Part shown: piece by piece, positions 11,901 through 26,900 of the stretch
Position numbering within the stretch: the stretch's first letter is position 1
How the letters are laid out: each line of letters starts with the position of its first letter
Assembly (NCBI GenBank): GCA_030248135.1
Contig: JASANC010004472.1
Location: 1 to 56,368, forward strand
Source of the DNA: Theristus sp. LFF4_11
Lineage: Eukaryota > Nematoda > Chromadorea > Monhysterida > Xyalidae
Direction of reading: 5' to 3'
DNA: 56,368 bases
Translations under genes and position numbers: made by a program
The notes under the pieces: model-generated
What the model was told of the DNA's origin: nothing
Databases searched by the model: none
Seen by the model: the letters and a program-made list of their open reading frames with translations, nothing else

Positions 11901-14900
11901 CGTCCTCTGTTGAGCTGAACGTCTTCGATTTTACGATTGGCGCGTACACGGGCGTCGTGTCACCGCTGGCAGACGAGACAGACGGCTCGCTGGGGCCTGC
12001 CACTGCCCCGCCTGAAGCATGGTCGCAAATACTTTATTACATGTGCCCACTTGTTACTCTGCTCGCACAAAGTTTAGCATGAATGCTGCACTTTGAAGTC
12101 GTGTCCAGGTCTCCGTTGTGCCACCGCGTCCGTAAAGAGAGACGATTTACGGTAAGTTTTTGAAAGGCGCGGCACTTTTATCGTAAAATATCAGAATAAA
12201 AACAATGAGATTTCACGTGACGATTTACAGGTCACAACAACGGTGCGCACACATAAAACGGAAACAAACAGCAGCATAAATTTGCATAATCACAGTCCGT
12301 GTAAACACGACGACGGATTTGTGATTGCTTGTGCGGTGTGGCTTATTTACGATGGAAAACAGTCAGTGGCCGCCACTGGCCTGCATAAAACTAATGCGAA
12401 ACACAAACAAATTACAAAAGGAGAAATGCAAATTTCATTTTTATGAATGAACGCATTATTGATTGTTGTTTTCATTATGCCACAAAATGATGAAACCAGT
12501 TTTCGTGTGTTTTTGCTGTTGCCACAAAATGCATTCACATGATGTGAGCAAACGAGACAGCCAGCAAAATGCCAATAAAACAGCGAAAACAAGGACAATG
12601 AGCGCAGCAGCTCTCGCCTGGCGGGTAATACTCGCGTGCAAACTCGTGCACGGTCGTGTTCGCTGCGGCCACCGAGGGAGGCAGTTTGTCGACGAGCTTG
12701 ATCACGGTCGCCATGTCAGCAACGACCGTCTTGTACAACTGCGCCGTCTCCTCCGCCACACGACCGTTGTCTGTCTCACTTTTCGCACGTGCACATAAGC
12801 TCTCCCAGAGTTGCGTCAACTCGGTGCACTGCGTTCGCTTCGAGTCCAGTTGCATCGCGATGTCCTGCGAAAACAGGCATCTATTGCAGACAAGAGCAAT
12901 CAATAATGACTTTCCAGTCCAATTACACTGAACTTTTTCTGCCGTAAAACACGCAAATTGCATTCTGGTTGAATGGAGTGAGACTGAGAGCAAGCCAACA
13001 CATACAGCGGGGTCGAATCTGGTCGGTTTATAAATGGTCGCAGAATGGTACTCTTCGAGCATTTCTTTTGTGCTCTGTGCCCAAACGGACAGTTCGTCAA
13101 TAATGGCCCAGAACTGCTGGCATTTCTGGAGACGATCTTGCAAGATGGACGTGCGCTTGTTGACGTCACTGCGGATCTGAAACAGTGAAATGTTTATATT
13201 GCTTCGGAGGGGGCACCGGTTTAAGATTGAGACATGCAAATGAACCGCTACAATTCTTGCGTCATCTGGTTCGTTATAATTGCATTATGATTAGAATACG
13301 CCTCAGTCTTGCCATGCAGGTTTTTGTTTGTCTGAAGGAAAGAACTACAGTTTGTAACTAAAGCTGACCTTGGCGAATCGTGCTGTAATTTCAGCGAGCT
13401 CCCGGCGCACTTGATGCTTGGTGGCGTTTGGCACCAATCGTAATGTCAACAGCTTCTCCTTCGCCTGCTCCGCACTGCGTAGCTGCGTTTGTTTCGCGTC
13501 GAACTGCGCTTGGTGTTCCTGAAATGAAGTACAAAAATAATATTACCTTGTTTTCTTCACGAAACGCCTTCAGAGAACGCGACGCTGGTGTGAGCAGTGA
13601 CTTTGCAGCGTTTCGTCAAGTCAGTGAGCGCCGGTCGATTCGTGGGGTCGACGCCGCAGCTGAGCATGCTCTCCGTCTCGTCGCACCAGAACTGCAACTC
13701 CGAGATCGTGTCTCTCAGATCGGTGTCCTCAGCTTGCCGTTGTTCAAGGCTGAAACATTGTTCTTGATCTAGCTGTGCATTTGTGTGATCTATTAAAAGA
13801 TTAATCAGTAACGATTCACGTTCAAGAATTACGATTCATTTCAATTACAACTTTTTTTGCGATTTCGCCTGGTAATCGTATACCACGGGCCCCAGGTTCG
13901 TCAGTACGACAAGGCCCGGGCTGCACAGTGGAACTCAGAGTTCTGAAGTATCACTCACAGTTCACGTCTATCAGCAACGCCCGTGTTCAGTTTGTGCCAT
14001 CGTTTCACAACAGTTTCCAGCTGGTCACGCACCACGGCACCCTCGGGACCACCAAGCAATGGCAGCATCTGTGCAGCCGTCCAATTGATTTTGTCCACTG
14101 CACTGTTCTTGTCTCGCACGAGTTTCTCCAGCTCCTGAAAAATCACTCAATGGAAATCCATTAAAAAAGCTTGAGGGCAAACTGTATTCAGTATCTTTAC
14201 GTTTTTTGTGCCCAATCTAACCTAGCAAAACCAATGAAAATCAGCTTATACGACCAATAACATTGGTGGAGAAAAACAACAACAGCAAACAGAGCCTACC
14301 ATTTGCGTGCGTTCAATATCGGTCGTGTTTGTTTCGACGTGTTGCTGACGTAGCTCTTCGAGTCGTTTATCGGTTTCGTCGATGAATTTCGCCATCTCAT
14401 CGATGTCCACTTGAAACTGTTGCCAATTCTTCAAGCGACTGTCGTGCGCTCTGAAAAAACCGAATTTTTCAGAAGCCCCGAAACGTTCGGTTTCAAATAT
14501 CAAGCTCAACGCCGCACGTTTGTCGTTGTGCTTTCACATCGCGTAGTCGTGCCACGCGCGTCTGCACGGACGTCAGCAGCAGGTGGAGGCGTTCGCGGTC
14601 GCGCCCCTGTGCCTCAGCGACCGCCATCTGCTCCATGTCCTCACGCAGCTTCTTCACGACGCTCTCAGCGGCAGCCAGGTTCTCCTCCAGTGCCTGAAGC
14701 GACAAATAGCATTGTCAAGCTGCAATTCGTCACCAATCTAGCCAAGACCGGGCCAACCTTGAGCATATCTTCCTGCTGACTGAAGTTGATGTAGCCGCCA
14801 GCTTGGTCGTTCAGTTGTTCCGCCTGTAGCCCGTGTTCGACGGCTTTCAGACTGCTCTCCAACTGTGTCACCGTCTGCACAGTCTCAACAGCCACAGAGA

Positions 14901-17900
14901 CATTCGCAAGTGATGCGAGCTGCGCCTCCAGTTGCGAACGGCCGGGCGTTGGTGACGAGGGCACATGCAGGCGTTGTTGCTCTTTGGCATCTTTGTCGAC
15001 TTCCTTTACAGTCGTCTCAGCGTCTTTCGGCTGCAACCAACAAACGTTGTTCTCGTAATTTCCAACACTGGTCATGACAGCACAGCGATTCACTCGAACG
15101 AGCCTCGTTCACGTGTCCGCCGCGCAGCACGCTTTGCCAACGCACTCACCGACTGCATGCTGTCCGTCTGTGCGTGGTTGGTGGGCGTGCTCGCAGTGTG
15201 CTGTCGCACCTTGCACTGCACAAGCTGCTGTTTCTTGATCAACTGCGCCACGAGCGGCTCGAACACAGGCCGTGATGGCGAGGCACGTTGGCCGCCAGTT
15301 GTCGCACCGGCCGACTGGCGGTCACCAACTGGCAGTTCAGAGTGCAACTGGCGATCTTGAGCTCGTAACGCGTCCAATGCAGCTTGGCGCTCGCTCAACT
15401 CCGCTTGCACAACCTGCGCATCATCAAACACACAACACGTAACATCAGCCTTTACGGGTGTAAAAAGTGTTATTACATGAAAACAAGGGCGCTGGCGTTG
15501 GCAGCAGTGAAAGCCAGTGCTCTGGTGCGCCTGTGCGCCGACACACAGCACCCTGAGCACAGCATGTCATTGATTGATGAGCCTCTGCTAGCGCCAGCCA
15601 GCTAATGTTCTGCTTCAAAACTTTCCAGCGCCACACCACAACAGATTTTCGAGAAAAACGCATTTTTAACAATCGTTTTCAACAGCGGACACGAACATGT
15701 ATAGTTTATTGCCTGCAATATCGCGTTGGTTTTAATGTGATTGCAACACGACAACTGACTGAGCGAAGCGACTTCACGCAAACAACGCAGCAATACTGAA
15801 ACTTATAGTCGGCAAAAAGGTGTAACAACGCAAACGACCAAAACGGAGGTTACATACTACTTATTGGCAACTTGCGGCCTGGCACCAGATTACATTGAGC
15901 AGAGTTCACACGTTCCACATGAAGCGCTGCGCAAACAACAACAAAACCAATAAAAACCGCATAACTGCAGGAACAAAAGCTTGCGCACAAAATATCTCAA
16001 CGCAACAGTTGAAAAAATTCGCGCAAAATTATTTGGCTACATTATGCGGCACTTTTAAAACAAAGCATCTCAGAGTAAGGTAACCTTTGGGGAAGCATAA
16101 CTTTGCTGGTTTTTGACTATTTTGACTTTTTTGGAGATATTAGCATCGCATTGCAGTTCTGTGTGGCCTTTTTAGGTTGCTGTCAAACGCACAGAGCACT
16201 TGTCTTGTTGACAAGATACTTTTGAGGAAGACAGACACAAAAGAAACTCACCACCTTTCGGTAAAAGTACACCGGTCCAAGATGCTTGACACGCGGGGGA
16301 GAAGACGAAGTGGGCGAGTGGTCGTTCATTTTTCAATCAAGCCGATAAAAAATAGTTTTCGATGAGAATGTTCGAGATCAAGGAAATTCGCAAAAAAATT
16401 CTGGCAGTGTCGTCGCGTCGGTGAAATAAAAATGAAAGGATTGAAAGCAAAGTTATCGTTGGTTTAAAAACGGTGGTTCTGAAAAACATTGAAATCACAA
16501 TCGCGCGAAAACAAAACAAACTTCGGCAAACCAGAAGACAGTGATAAATGAACGATCATATTGCGACAGACAAATTCTGATGCTTCAATGTTGTGTCAAC
16601 AGCAGCGTGTGTGCCTTTCAGAACCAACCAAAATGCTGATATTTTTCAAACTGGAGACCGGAAGAAAGAAACGATTTGGCCAATAAACCCAATAGGAGGC
16701 AAGCCAGCTAGCAACTAACGCAACAACGTCTGACCCTCGGATCACATTCAAGCTGCATCACCAACCAAGGTACCGCAACAAACAGACAGACTGCACCGCT
16801 GTTGACGCCAAACGCTCTGTCTCTATGAAAAGGTCATTTGTGCCTCTTAACAATTCACTGCGTATTTTGGAAGCACCAATGGCAAACTGAATGCACATTC
16901 GAAGGGCTGTTCCAATGACACACACAAACACAGCAGTTTCACAACTTTTGTTGATTACATCAAAACAACGTGAAACTGAATCGAATTGCGTGTCGAAACA
17001 TGTGTCATCCGTTGCAACATTGTTCGAAAACCACACAAAAAACTAGCAATACGCTGTTGCAAGTGTGTCGCTTCGCTTGTGTCCAGGCGCTGCTGATCAC
17101 AAGATGTAAGGCGCAACGCAAACCAAAAAGTGAACGGTCTCTCGGGAAATAAAAAGCGTGGAAAAAATGGATGGACCCCAGCGGTGACGCATGACTCGGC
17201 AGATTTGCTTTATGCCAGCAGTTCCGAGAAAACACAAACACATTTTACATCACGATAACTTGACTTTTGAGCAATTCAGCGATGAGATGTTGCGGTGTTT
17301 GAACAAGGAAAAAACATAAAATAAAAAATACGTTTCGTTCACCTGCCAACTTGCATCGTCCGCAAACTGCTGCGTCAGCACCGTGTCACACCAGTCAATC
17401 AACTTTTGGGTTTCACTTTTCAGATGCGCCTGCCGTTCAGTGACCGACTTGATTCGCATCGATTCGTTCGCCACGCAACGGTCGAGCTGAAAAGAAAACA
17501 GTTCGTAGTTTTAGACAGAGAGTTTTACAAGCAGTTGCAAAATTTCTAAAGTCGAAAAAAATCGAGTGATAACATCTGGCAACCTTTCTGTACTGTGCGT
17601 TGATCTGGTCGATTTTCTCAAGCGCGTGCTGCACGTTCAACTCCATTGGGCCACAGTTGGCCAATTCGTGTCCCTCATCCAACACACGTTGCATTCTCGC
17701 ATTCAAGCTGGCAAGTTTCTTTTGCGCCTCCTGTGAATAAAATGGTGCAGTTTTCTTGTGCATGTCGTATTCAGCTCAATAAATTCAAAATCTACCCAAA
17801 TTGTCTGCTACCTCGCAACGAGTTTGCCACTCCACTGCTGATTTCACCGGCGACGATTTGAAGTCCAACATCGAGTCGATTTCGGAAAGTTCTCGTGTCA

Positions 17901-20900
17901 ACTGGCAAACTTCACTGTCGAGCGAGAACGGCTCGGCCGCTGTTGATGGTGGTTGGGCTTGTTGTTCAGCAGCAGCAACGACGACGGCGACCGGTGATAC
18001 TGGGCTTTCATCTGCCGCTGCAGTGACGCTTGACTGAACTGGTCGGCCTTGCGAGTCCGTCTTTGCAGTGGACACATCGGCTGTCACTTTGTGCTGGCTG
18101 TCAGCGTTTTCAACGGGCAGCACGCTTTTACCCGCATCAGCTTTATCATCAGCGCTTTTTCGCTGCGTCGTATCTGCCGTTGGCGGCGTGTCTTGACGGA
18201 GCGCAAACGAGCGTTGCAGCTGAACACCGCGGCGTCTTGCGTCGCTGCTTTCGGCCGCCGTTTTCGAGGCAGCTGCACGTGGAGGCTTACTGCCAGCCGC
18301 TGACGAACTCGACTGAGACTCGTGGCCGCTGCTGCGACTCTGCAGCGCAAACGGCAATCTGCTTGTAGCCGACCAGTTGTCCACGTGTAAAGCGACCAAT
18401 CAGCTAGCTTGCCATACTGTTTTCACTAATTTCAAAAAGCACCAATTTAATTTTAAACATACCGAAATGCGCTCGTTGACGGCCTCCCAGATGGTGTTGA
18501 TGGCGGTCAAGTCCCGTTGAACATGCGCCTGATACTGACTGTCGCGAGAGGACAGCTCGACGGCTTTGTCGCGCAGCTGCTCCACCTTGACACGCATTCT
18601 CGCAGCGTCCACTTGCAACGCCTGAACATCAAACAAACGCACAAGAAGAAATTGTCAAAATTTTTCAGTAACGACTGCTACCTTTTCAACTTTTTCTGTT
18701 TGCAGTAGCACAATAAATTACACGAGATTTCAAAGCAAACGCACGTGTGCTGCATCCGCGATTGGCTCGGTGTCCATGCGTATCTGTGCCTGTTGAATCC
18801 AGTGACGCACGTCACGCACGAGAACATCGAACTCTTTCAACAAACACTCGTTGTCTTTCTGCATGTTCTGCAAAGTGACGAAATTATGTTCAAACATGAA
18901 CGATGCAAAAAAACTGGACAATGAAGGAAATGGAAACCGAGGTTCAATGATAACAGTTCATTTGGACAAGGATAAATGAGCAAGTCATAGCAAAGCTGCA
19001 ATTAAACACGAAAACAATAATAAAGCAGTCGCATGGAGCACTATGATTGGCGCGTCAGCCGAACACCACGTCAAACTCCAGAAACCAGGAATCTGTTGGA
19101 CGTTGATAGGACCAAGAATCGTTGGTTTGAGCAAAAACCACAATGGAAATGGACGGGGAGAGGATGGTTGGAGGGCGACCAACACCAACCAACCGACAAG
19201 CAGTCATTCCACTTGTGCAATTTAGCGTCGAGCTTCATGCGTCGCTCCGAGCATCGTCGCAGTTCAAAGTTTTGCTGGCGCAGATCGCAGCCACTGGTCA
19301 GCTGCGACCACTGCTGACAGAGGGCGTCCAACTGAGACCAGTCTGCTGCGTGACGCGCTAGATCCTGTTGCAGCTCCTACAATTGGCACAGACGTTGCTG
19401 CATTGTGCTATTATCTTTTCGTGCGAAGGAGGCCGTGTAATGTTGAATGATGTGTGGAAAAGCCGCACAGCTGAAAAAATGTTTCGCGCCTAATCGTAAT
19501 TCGAATATGAAATAAAATAAATTTATTTAGTGAGATAAAATTCTAATTGTTTTTTTCCTCAATTTCTTGCACAAATCTGTCGTCAGAATACGTTAAGTTT
19601 TGCTGATTTCAAATTGCCGCGCAGCCATGAAACATTTTCTCTATCTGTGCGTGCAAACGCATATTGGGTTACGTTTAATAAGAAAGATGAACGGAAAATT
19701 GTGCAACTCAGTATATGAAACAACAATATTGGCAATGTGCTTAAGTTGCTACATCTATATCAATTGTTATCCACGAATCAGAAAAGGTACAGAGGCTTCG
19801 GACACCCAAAAAAAAACAAATGTCATGTTATTAGGAAAACATACAAAAACAATGTGTGCGCAGCTAGCTGGGGCGGGGCAGAGTGAAGAATCTGCGTGCA
19901 GTGCTCACCTTGACCCATCTGACGTCTTCGTCGATGTCTCCACTCGGATCAGCCGTCTCCCATTTGTCGATTCGTGCCTCAGCCTCAGTCATGTACTCGT
20001 CTAGTGAACTTAGTTCAGCGTTGATTTTCACCATCACTTCGTTCGCCTCCGCTAGTCGACTGCGTGAATCGGACAACTGAAGACGTTGCATTTTGACGTG
20101 TTTGACCAAATTATCGAGTGCAGTTGCAAAAGTGATCCTAGGCAACGAGCTGGTTCGGCTCACTGGTTGGCCCAACCACAACGTAGTGCAGTCAAACAGT
20201 ATGCCATATACCATAAACGGCATACCCTAAACTGTGTCTGTTTGAGTTTGACTGTGGAAGACAGTCCGATGCAGCCACCTGTTCCGAGAGTTCCGCATGT
20301 TGCTTCTTCAACGTCAGCAACGTCTGTGAGACAATGCCGGACTCGTCAAGCATGCCTTCTTTCTGCAGGCGTTGTTTCGTCTCGGTCAGCTCGACAATCT
20401 CCTTCGAAAGCGTTTCCAGTTGACTCTCGACTTCCTGTAAAGTTTGACAAAAAATATGATAAGGTGCGGGGTTGCCAGCGAAACCGATTGCCGCAAAGCA
20501 CACACATTCAGTTGTTGCATTTGCTCCTGGATCGCGTGTGCGCCGTGCGGCGCCGGTTTCGTCGCGTGCACCGTTGAGCGAGCGTCGTGCACGCAGCGCA
20601 TCGCACGTTGCACCCGTTGCTCAAACTCGCGGGGGCGCTTGAATTCGGCGAATTGCGACGACAGCTGCTCGTAGTTGGACTGAACGGCAAATCGTGAAAC
20701 GGTGTTGCCGAGATTTTCACAAATAAAATGTGGGTGAGTTGAGATTGACTACTTTGAGGTTGGTCGTCCGATCAATGCGCATACGATCTTGTGCGCAATA
20801 ATTGTGTCGCATCAAAAAGTGTGTCCAACAGCATTTGACACTCAGTGAATAGCCAATACATTTCAGATTTCGGCACACTACACACACACACACACTTTAT

Positions 20901-23900
20901 GCATTTCGGAATAGTTGCGTACTTTGTGAATCACAAGATAAATAAACAACAGAAAACGTGTCGTGTACACAAGCCTCGCAATAAGTCAACATAATGCTCT
21001 TTGCTTAGACACTCAAGTTGCAAACAGCGTCGCTTCACTGCACGTCTCATCACGTTTTTATCCACAGCTGAAAACTCGATTATGCTTATGAAAAAAGTTG
21101 CATTAAAAATCTGAGCAAACACTGCGCATACAGCAGGACGACTGAATGTGCAGTGAGTTATGACATGAATGAATGCGTTTCAAGAGGTGAAAACCGAACG
21201 ACATCAAAGAGTGAATAAGAGTAATCGGTGTGAGAAACGTAAATTTCTGGAGACATCAGTCAGTCCAAAGCCTGCAACACTACCTGCAGAAGGTCGACTT
21301 GTTGTTGCAGTCTTTTCGCGGCGTCCTCCCCGTGTTCGGCACGCGTTGCGTTCACCTGCTCGCGCAGTTTGCCAATGTGCGCTGCATAGTCATCGAACTC
21401 CGCTTGCAGTTGCTGCAATGACAACGAACATTCACACAACACAACAGGAAGCGTCCGATTTCAGCATGCTATTACAGAATGAAACAAGGAAAACCACACT
21501 GAAATGAGATACAATAAATGCCACGTTGGCCAACACAAACAAACAGGCTTGAAACAAACAGCTAAACAAAACAGTGACGTTTGAGAAAACATATTTTAAC
21601 ACGAGTAGCACTTTTTTGTCTCAACCCATAAAATGATCTGAACGCAACTGAACTGAAACGTTTCATAGTTCATGGGACTACATACAGCTCAAACGGTGCA
21701 CTTACGTCCAGTAAAATGCCAGTCGCGGTTGCTTGCTAAAAAGTGATGAAATTCCCGCCGAACTCTCTCACACCACACATTGCTACAAAGCAGTTCGCAT
21801 GACAACAGCGTCAGACATTGCAGCGTCTGTTCACCTTGTACTCGTGCGGCACGTCACTGGCGGCGACGTCATCGTCCAGGCGCAACTGCACGATCGTGCC
21901 CACGTGCTGCATCCAAGAGCGGCACCACAGCGCCGTCTGCTCGAAACGCTCGCTGTCGGCGACGCTGCGCTCGAGCTGCTCGTGACGCTCGTTCGCCTGT
22001 GAACGGTGCACATGAACAGGCAACAATTGCAGTCGAACGGAGCGCACGCAACGCAAATCGACCAACCGCAGGCATCAGCTGCTGTCGTGCGTTGTCCACA
22101 CGCTCACACTCACTCTGCACCTGCTTGCTGAGCATGTCGCTCTCGATCAGCGCTTGCTTCAGCTGCTCGATCCTGGTACGATTCTGTGAGCCGTCCATCA
22201 AACGCTCTAGTAGCTGCAAAGTAGAGATTTCTTTCATCAAATCAGCTTTAGCAGCTGTTTATTTTCAATTCCGTCTTACGTCGAGCTGCTCGGAATAGTT
22301 CTCGGCATCAACCACGAGCACGCTGGACGGTTCGGCCAGTTTCTTCTCCAATTGTTCCATGCAGACCTTTTCGCCAGCCAACAGTTCTGAAAACAACATC
22401 AACAATGAAACGAAACAAGCGTCAATGGAAATAAATTCTATTCAGGAATCAGGACAACGTTGCACAAAACCAGATTCAATGAACACTGATGCTATTCTGT
22501 CGGGGAGCACCTTGCAGTTCGCGCCACTGCTCAAACGCCTCTGCGTATTTGTTGGCACGTTGCGCCAAACGCTCGGCCACTTTCGACAGGCGATCACGCT
22601 GCACGGCCAATCGTGCTGGACTGTCCACTGACTGCCATTGTTCGTTCGCGACTCGATCCAGTTCAGTCTGACGCGCTATTGCGTCACTCAACAGAACCTG
22701 AAGCACAAACATCACTTACTTTGCATTTTAACATTCAAATCGACAGCAAACAATCAAACTTTCACACAAACTAGTACAACCAATCAAGGTGCCCATTCGC
22801 ATTCCAAAACAGCAAGCAGAGGGTAGGGTTAGGAAGTTGAAAAATTCGGATTTTTTTCAAACTTCAAATTTTTTTTAACTTTTTTCATTTTTCTCTAACC
22901 CTAAGCAGAAGTCATAGAAAAGCAGTGACAAACACAGAAATGAAGCTTTTTTCTTTGCGCAACTGCAAACACCCCAGCAAGTCACCTTGAATCGTTTCGC
23001 AGAGCTCTGCAGTTCGCGGCCGGACTTCGGTGCCTCTTTGGCGAGCTCTGCGTCCGCTGCACGCAACATTTCCTCTGCCTGTGCCATGCACTTTTTCGTC
23101 TGCTCTCGTTTCGCGTTGTCGTCCGCCAGACTGCAAGACACAAAACAGTTCGCATGGATAAAATGACAGTGGAATTCAAAACTGTACGGTTTCCACGTTG
23201 CAAAACTGTACGGACAAGCATCAGTTTCAAAATCGCACACCTCTCCTGTTTTTGGTCAATGGCGTGCTGCAGCTCGACGAGTCCAGTCTCAAGCTCGCGC
23301 AGTCTGCTCGCCAACTGATCACGAAGTGCACTTGAACAATTCTGTTGCATAGTTTTCGCTTGTTCATTCAACTTGGCGCATTCGACCGTGTTAGCACGCA
23401 GTTGAGAGTTCAGGGTCTGCAATAACAAAAGTAAAAAAACTACGCTTTGACTGACTTTGAAATAACAGCGGACACCGCCGAGAACTGTGAATCAGCACTG
23501 TCGACCAGGCAATTCACGTTTGATAAAAAAAGTTCAAAGAAGCTACATCAAATGCAAGCAATCTGCTGCTCTGTGAACGTACCGCAAAACGGTCGGCTTT
23601 CATGGCGTCCGTTTTGTGCAGCTCCAAGTGCGCGTTGTCCATCCATTCCGTCAACTCTGCCGTCTCAGCGCGCCACTGTTGCAGCGTCTCTCGTGTCTCC
23701 TGCAGATGTGCCAGCGTTGACTGTAATTCCTCACGTACCTTTGCCCACCTGAAAATTGTCAGCTGATTTTGAAAGTAACAAAAAAGTTAAAAAAATGTGT
23801 TTGATGATTAACTGAACGTGATGATGAAGAAATAAACAGAAACTTTCTGGAGACGGTGAGAGAAAGCCACGAAGAAAAAAAATGTGAACGCACTGGTCGC

Positions 23901-26900
23901 GCAACGAATCCAACTGTTCGTTATCGACTTGCGGCGACTGAACGGTTTTGTCGGTCAACAGCGCGAACGTCTCTTCGTGTATCTCACGTTGTGCCATCAG
24001 CTCCTGCAGGTTTTTACAAATACAGACCTCCATCATTCAAAATGCCAGAAAAACCACAAAACAAGAACAGCAAGCGGATCAACTTCGTAAATGCCAAAAA
24101 GCATGTGACCACTGCAAGCGACCTTGATTTGGTCGACTTTGGCGTCCATCACGGGCAGCAGGTCAGCGTGCAAGAGTTGCGCCATCTGCAGCACGTCGTG
24201 CACGCCGTCCAGCCACTGACGCAGCATCACGGTCGCCTCGGCCACTGACGGCTCGGGCGCAGCGTCCAACGATTCCGTCAATGTTGCCAGTGAACTTTGC
24301 ACACGTGCAGCCACGGCCGCACTGCAATCGTCAGCACAATGCATAAAGTGCGCTGGTTGCGGGCCTCGATCCCCCGAACGCACAGACAAGAGTCTAACGC
24401 GCTACCACCCAGGCCACGAGGGTGAAAGCAACAATAACAAAAGTAACCACGCGACCATTTCTGCGAGAACGCGTTCAGCTGCTGCTGCGCACGTGCAGAG
24501 CGCGCACTGTCCATCACGGCGTGCTGCAAGCGTTGCACAGACTGATGCAACTGCTCGAGTGCCGCTTGCTGCTGGTTGATTTGGTCAAGACGATCCTTGA
24601 ATTTGAAATACAGAATATTTACTGACAAACACAAAAGATCGTGAAATGGCCGATTGATTTCTGCCCAACCTGGCATTTCCTAAGTGCCACTCGGACGCTT
24701 GCGATGTCGTGCGACGTGCTTGCATCGAACGACTCCGCCCACGACTGAAGATCGTTTATGACGGTTTCGGTCTGAAAGAAAACTTGCAAAATGTGTACCT
24801 CCCCTCAACTGACTGCCTGAACACACCGCGTTACAATTCCCAAACAAAACAAAGCGCCCGACCTCAAACAGTTTCTGCTGAAAGGCGCTTTCAATGGCGT
24901 CCGACTCAACGTTGCCCCGCTTTTGCTCCAGCCGTACCTGCGCCTCCCGCCATCGCGTGTTCGTTTGTTGCAGACGCTCCTGAAAGTTGCGTTTCGATAA
25001 ACTGACTTTATTAAAAAAAACCACAAAACGACAAACTTCAATGGCGGTGATGACCGTTTCGTCTTCCTCTCCCTCAATTAATTTATGGGCCAAATCGTGT
25101 AGTGCGCCAAGCTCATCGACTTTTCCGGCTAGATCATTCTCCAGTATCTGGAAAAGAAAATAATAATAATAAACGCCGCATCAACCGAATGGCACGCGTT
25201 TTGTTGCGTCTCAAAGGCGGACGCACCTTGCAAATGAATCTGCGCTCCCTGGTGGCTGCTTGCGCGTCGTCCACCAGCGACAGACGAGCATCCACTTGGT
25301 TCAGCCATTGATTCAATTTCGACGACGTCGTTTCGAACGTGTCCAACGGATCGATCGGCTCAATCGGCGCCGTGTGCATTCGACGGCGTTTGGCTGCACT
25401 CAGTGAGCCCTGCAATGTTTCGTTGAAATGTAGAAAATCAATGATGAAAAAATAAAATAAAAAACTATTTATACAAGCTGCATAAAAGTTTCCATAAATT
25501 AGCAAGACAAAAGGCCGAAAAAATAACACGGAAAAGCGGAAAAGTATTTACGGGCGATTGACTCGTCTGCGGCTGTGAATGTTCTTTCTTGGGCGCAGCA
25601 GGCGGCGCTCGTTGGCTGGCCAACCGTCGAAACTGATGCGGTTCTGCTTTGCCAGTTCGAACAAGCTAAAAAAAACAATTAGAAACAACACTGATTTGAT
25701 TTTTTTCACTGCAGAGGGCACAGCTGAGGCCTGTCAGCAACTCGACCAATCAACCTTTTTGTCAACAAAGCCGTGCTCCGACTGACCATTTGCGAGTGTT
25801 CCTCCATTCGCGCAGCCAGATTCTCCCAGCGGTGTGTGATCGAGTCCAGTTTCCGACGCACCTCCATTGCAAACACCGGATTCTCATGGTCCAGACGAGC
25901 GCACAGCAGCGAGCTCAATTGCGACAGACGCACAAATCGGGGCTGTTCCGTCTCCAGAGCCAGTTCGAGCGCCTATGCAGAACTTTGTTGGAAATGCAAA
26001 AAACGGCTTCATTTGGACAAATTGTAAATTCGTTCGGATCGGAACAACTGTATTTGATACAGGACAGAACGACTGGCTTTATCAACTGATTCTGGAACTT
26101 GCGTGGGCAATTGCCTTTGCTGCGAGCAATCAAGACGCACGAATTGACTAGCTTAATGCATGACGCATTGACGCATGCTTAATTGGACATGCCTGTAAGG
26201 TGTCGATCTGCTGGTCGACCTGCTGCTGCGCGTGCAAGTGCTGCACCGATCTGAGCTGCGCGCAAGCGGCCTCGTGCTTCTGCAGCCAGCGTTCAAAGTG
26301 CGCGTGCTCCGTGCGCAGCGAGTGCAGCGCGTCAGAGAGACCGTCGAGACGCGCACTGCGACGCTCCGCCCACTGGCAAATCGACATCCAACGCGTGCCA
26401 ATGTCCTGCCATCGAATTCACTTCGTATTTTTCTTTTTTTCTATATACACACACACACACAGACACATAGAAAATCTGGTTTATGCTTGGCGCGGCAATC
26501 CCACATTGCTAAAGTAACTCTGAATTCTGAGATGATATAGGGCAAACTGGTCAACGAATTTTAGAATTCACGACAAGCGTACGTGCAGGGATCTCTCCAG
26601 TTTCAAGTATCCCTTGTCGCTGTCGGCGCCACGATCAACCACGGCGACGAACGACGACAATCGAACGATGTCGCGTTGCTGTTGTTCGATTTGCTCTTGG
26701 ATTTCCTGCAAACCATCAATCATGGAGCCACATTGGCAACATTACAGTATTGCACGCACGGACGCGCACCCGATGCTGCTCAGCCTGCCTGAGTGCAGTC
26801 TCCGGGTCAGCTGAGACCGGCTCCGTCCGTTGTATGACGTCTTCCATGCGCGACAGCCACGACGCCACGTGATGCAGCTGCTCTTGTTGCAGGAACATCA

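Noticed and set aside
18030..18368. Plus-strand reading frame opposite the dystrophin hinge exon
   Set aside because: It mirrors a low-complexity coding exon on the other strand and has no recognisable protein features.
24350..24424. Functional tRNA-Lys gene
   Set aside because: A and B boxes are present, but the acceptor stem does not pair and the D stem is weak, so a SINE head or pseudogene fits better.
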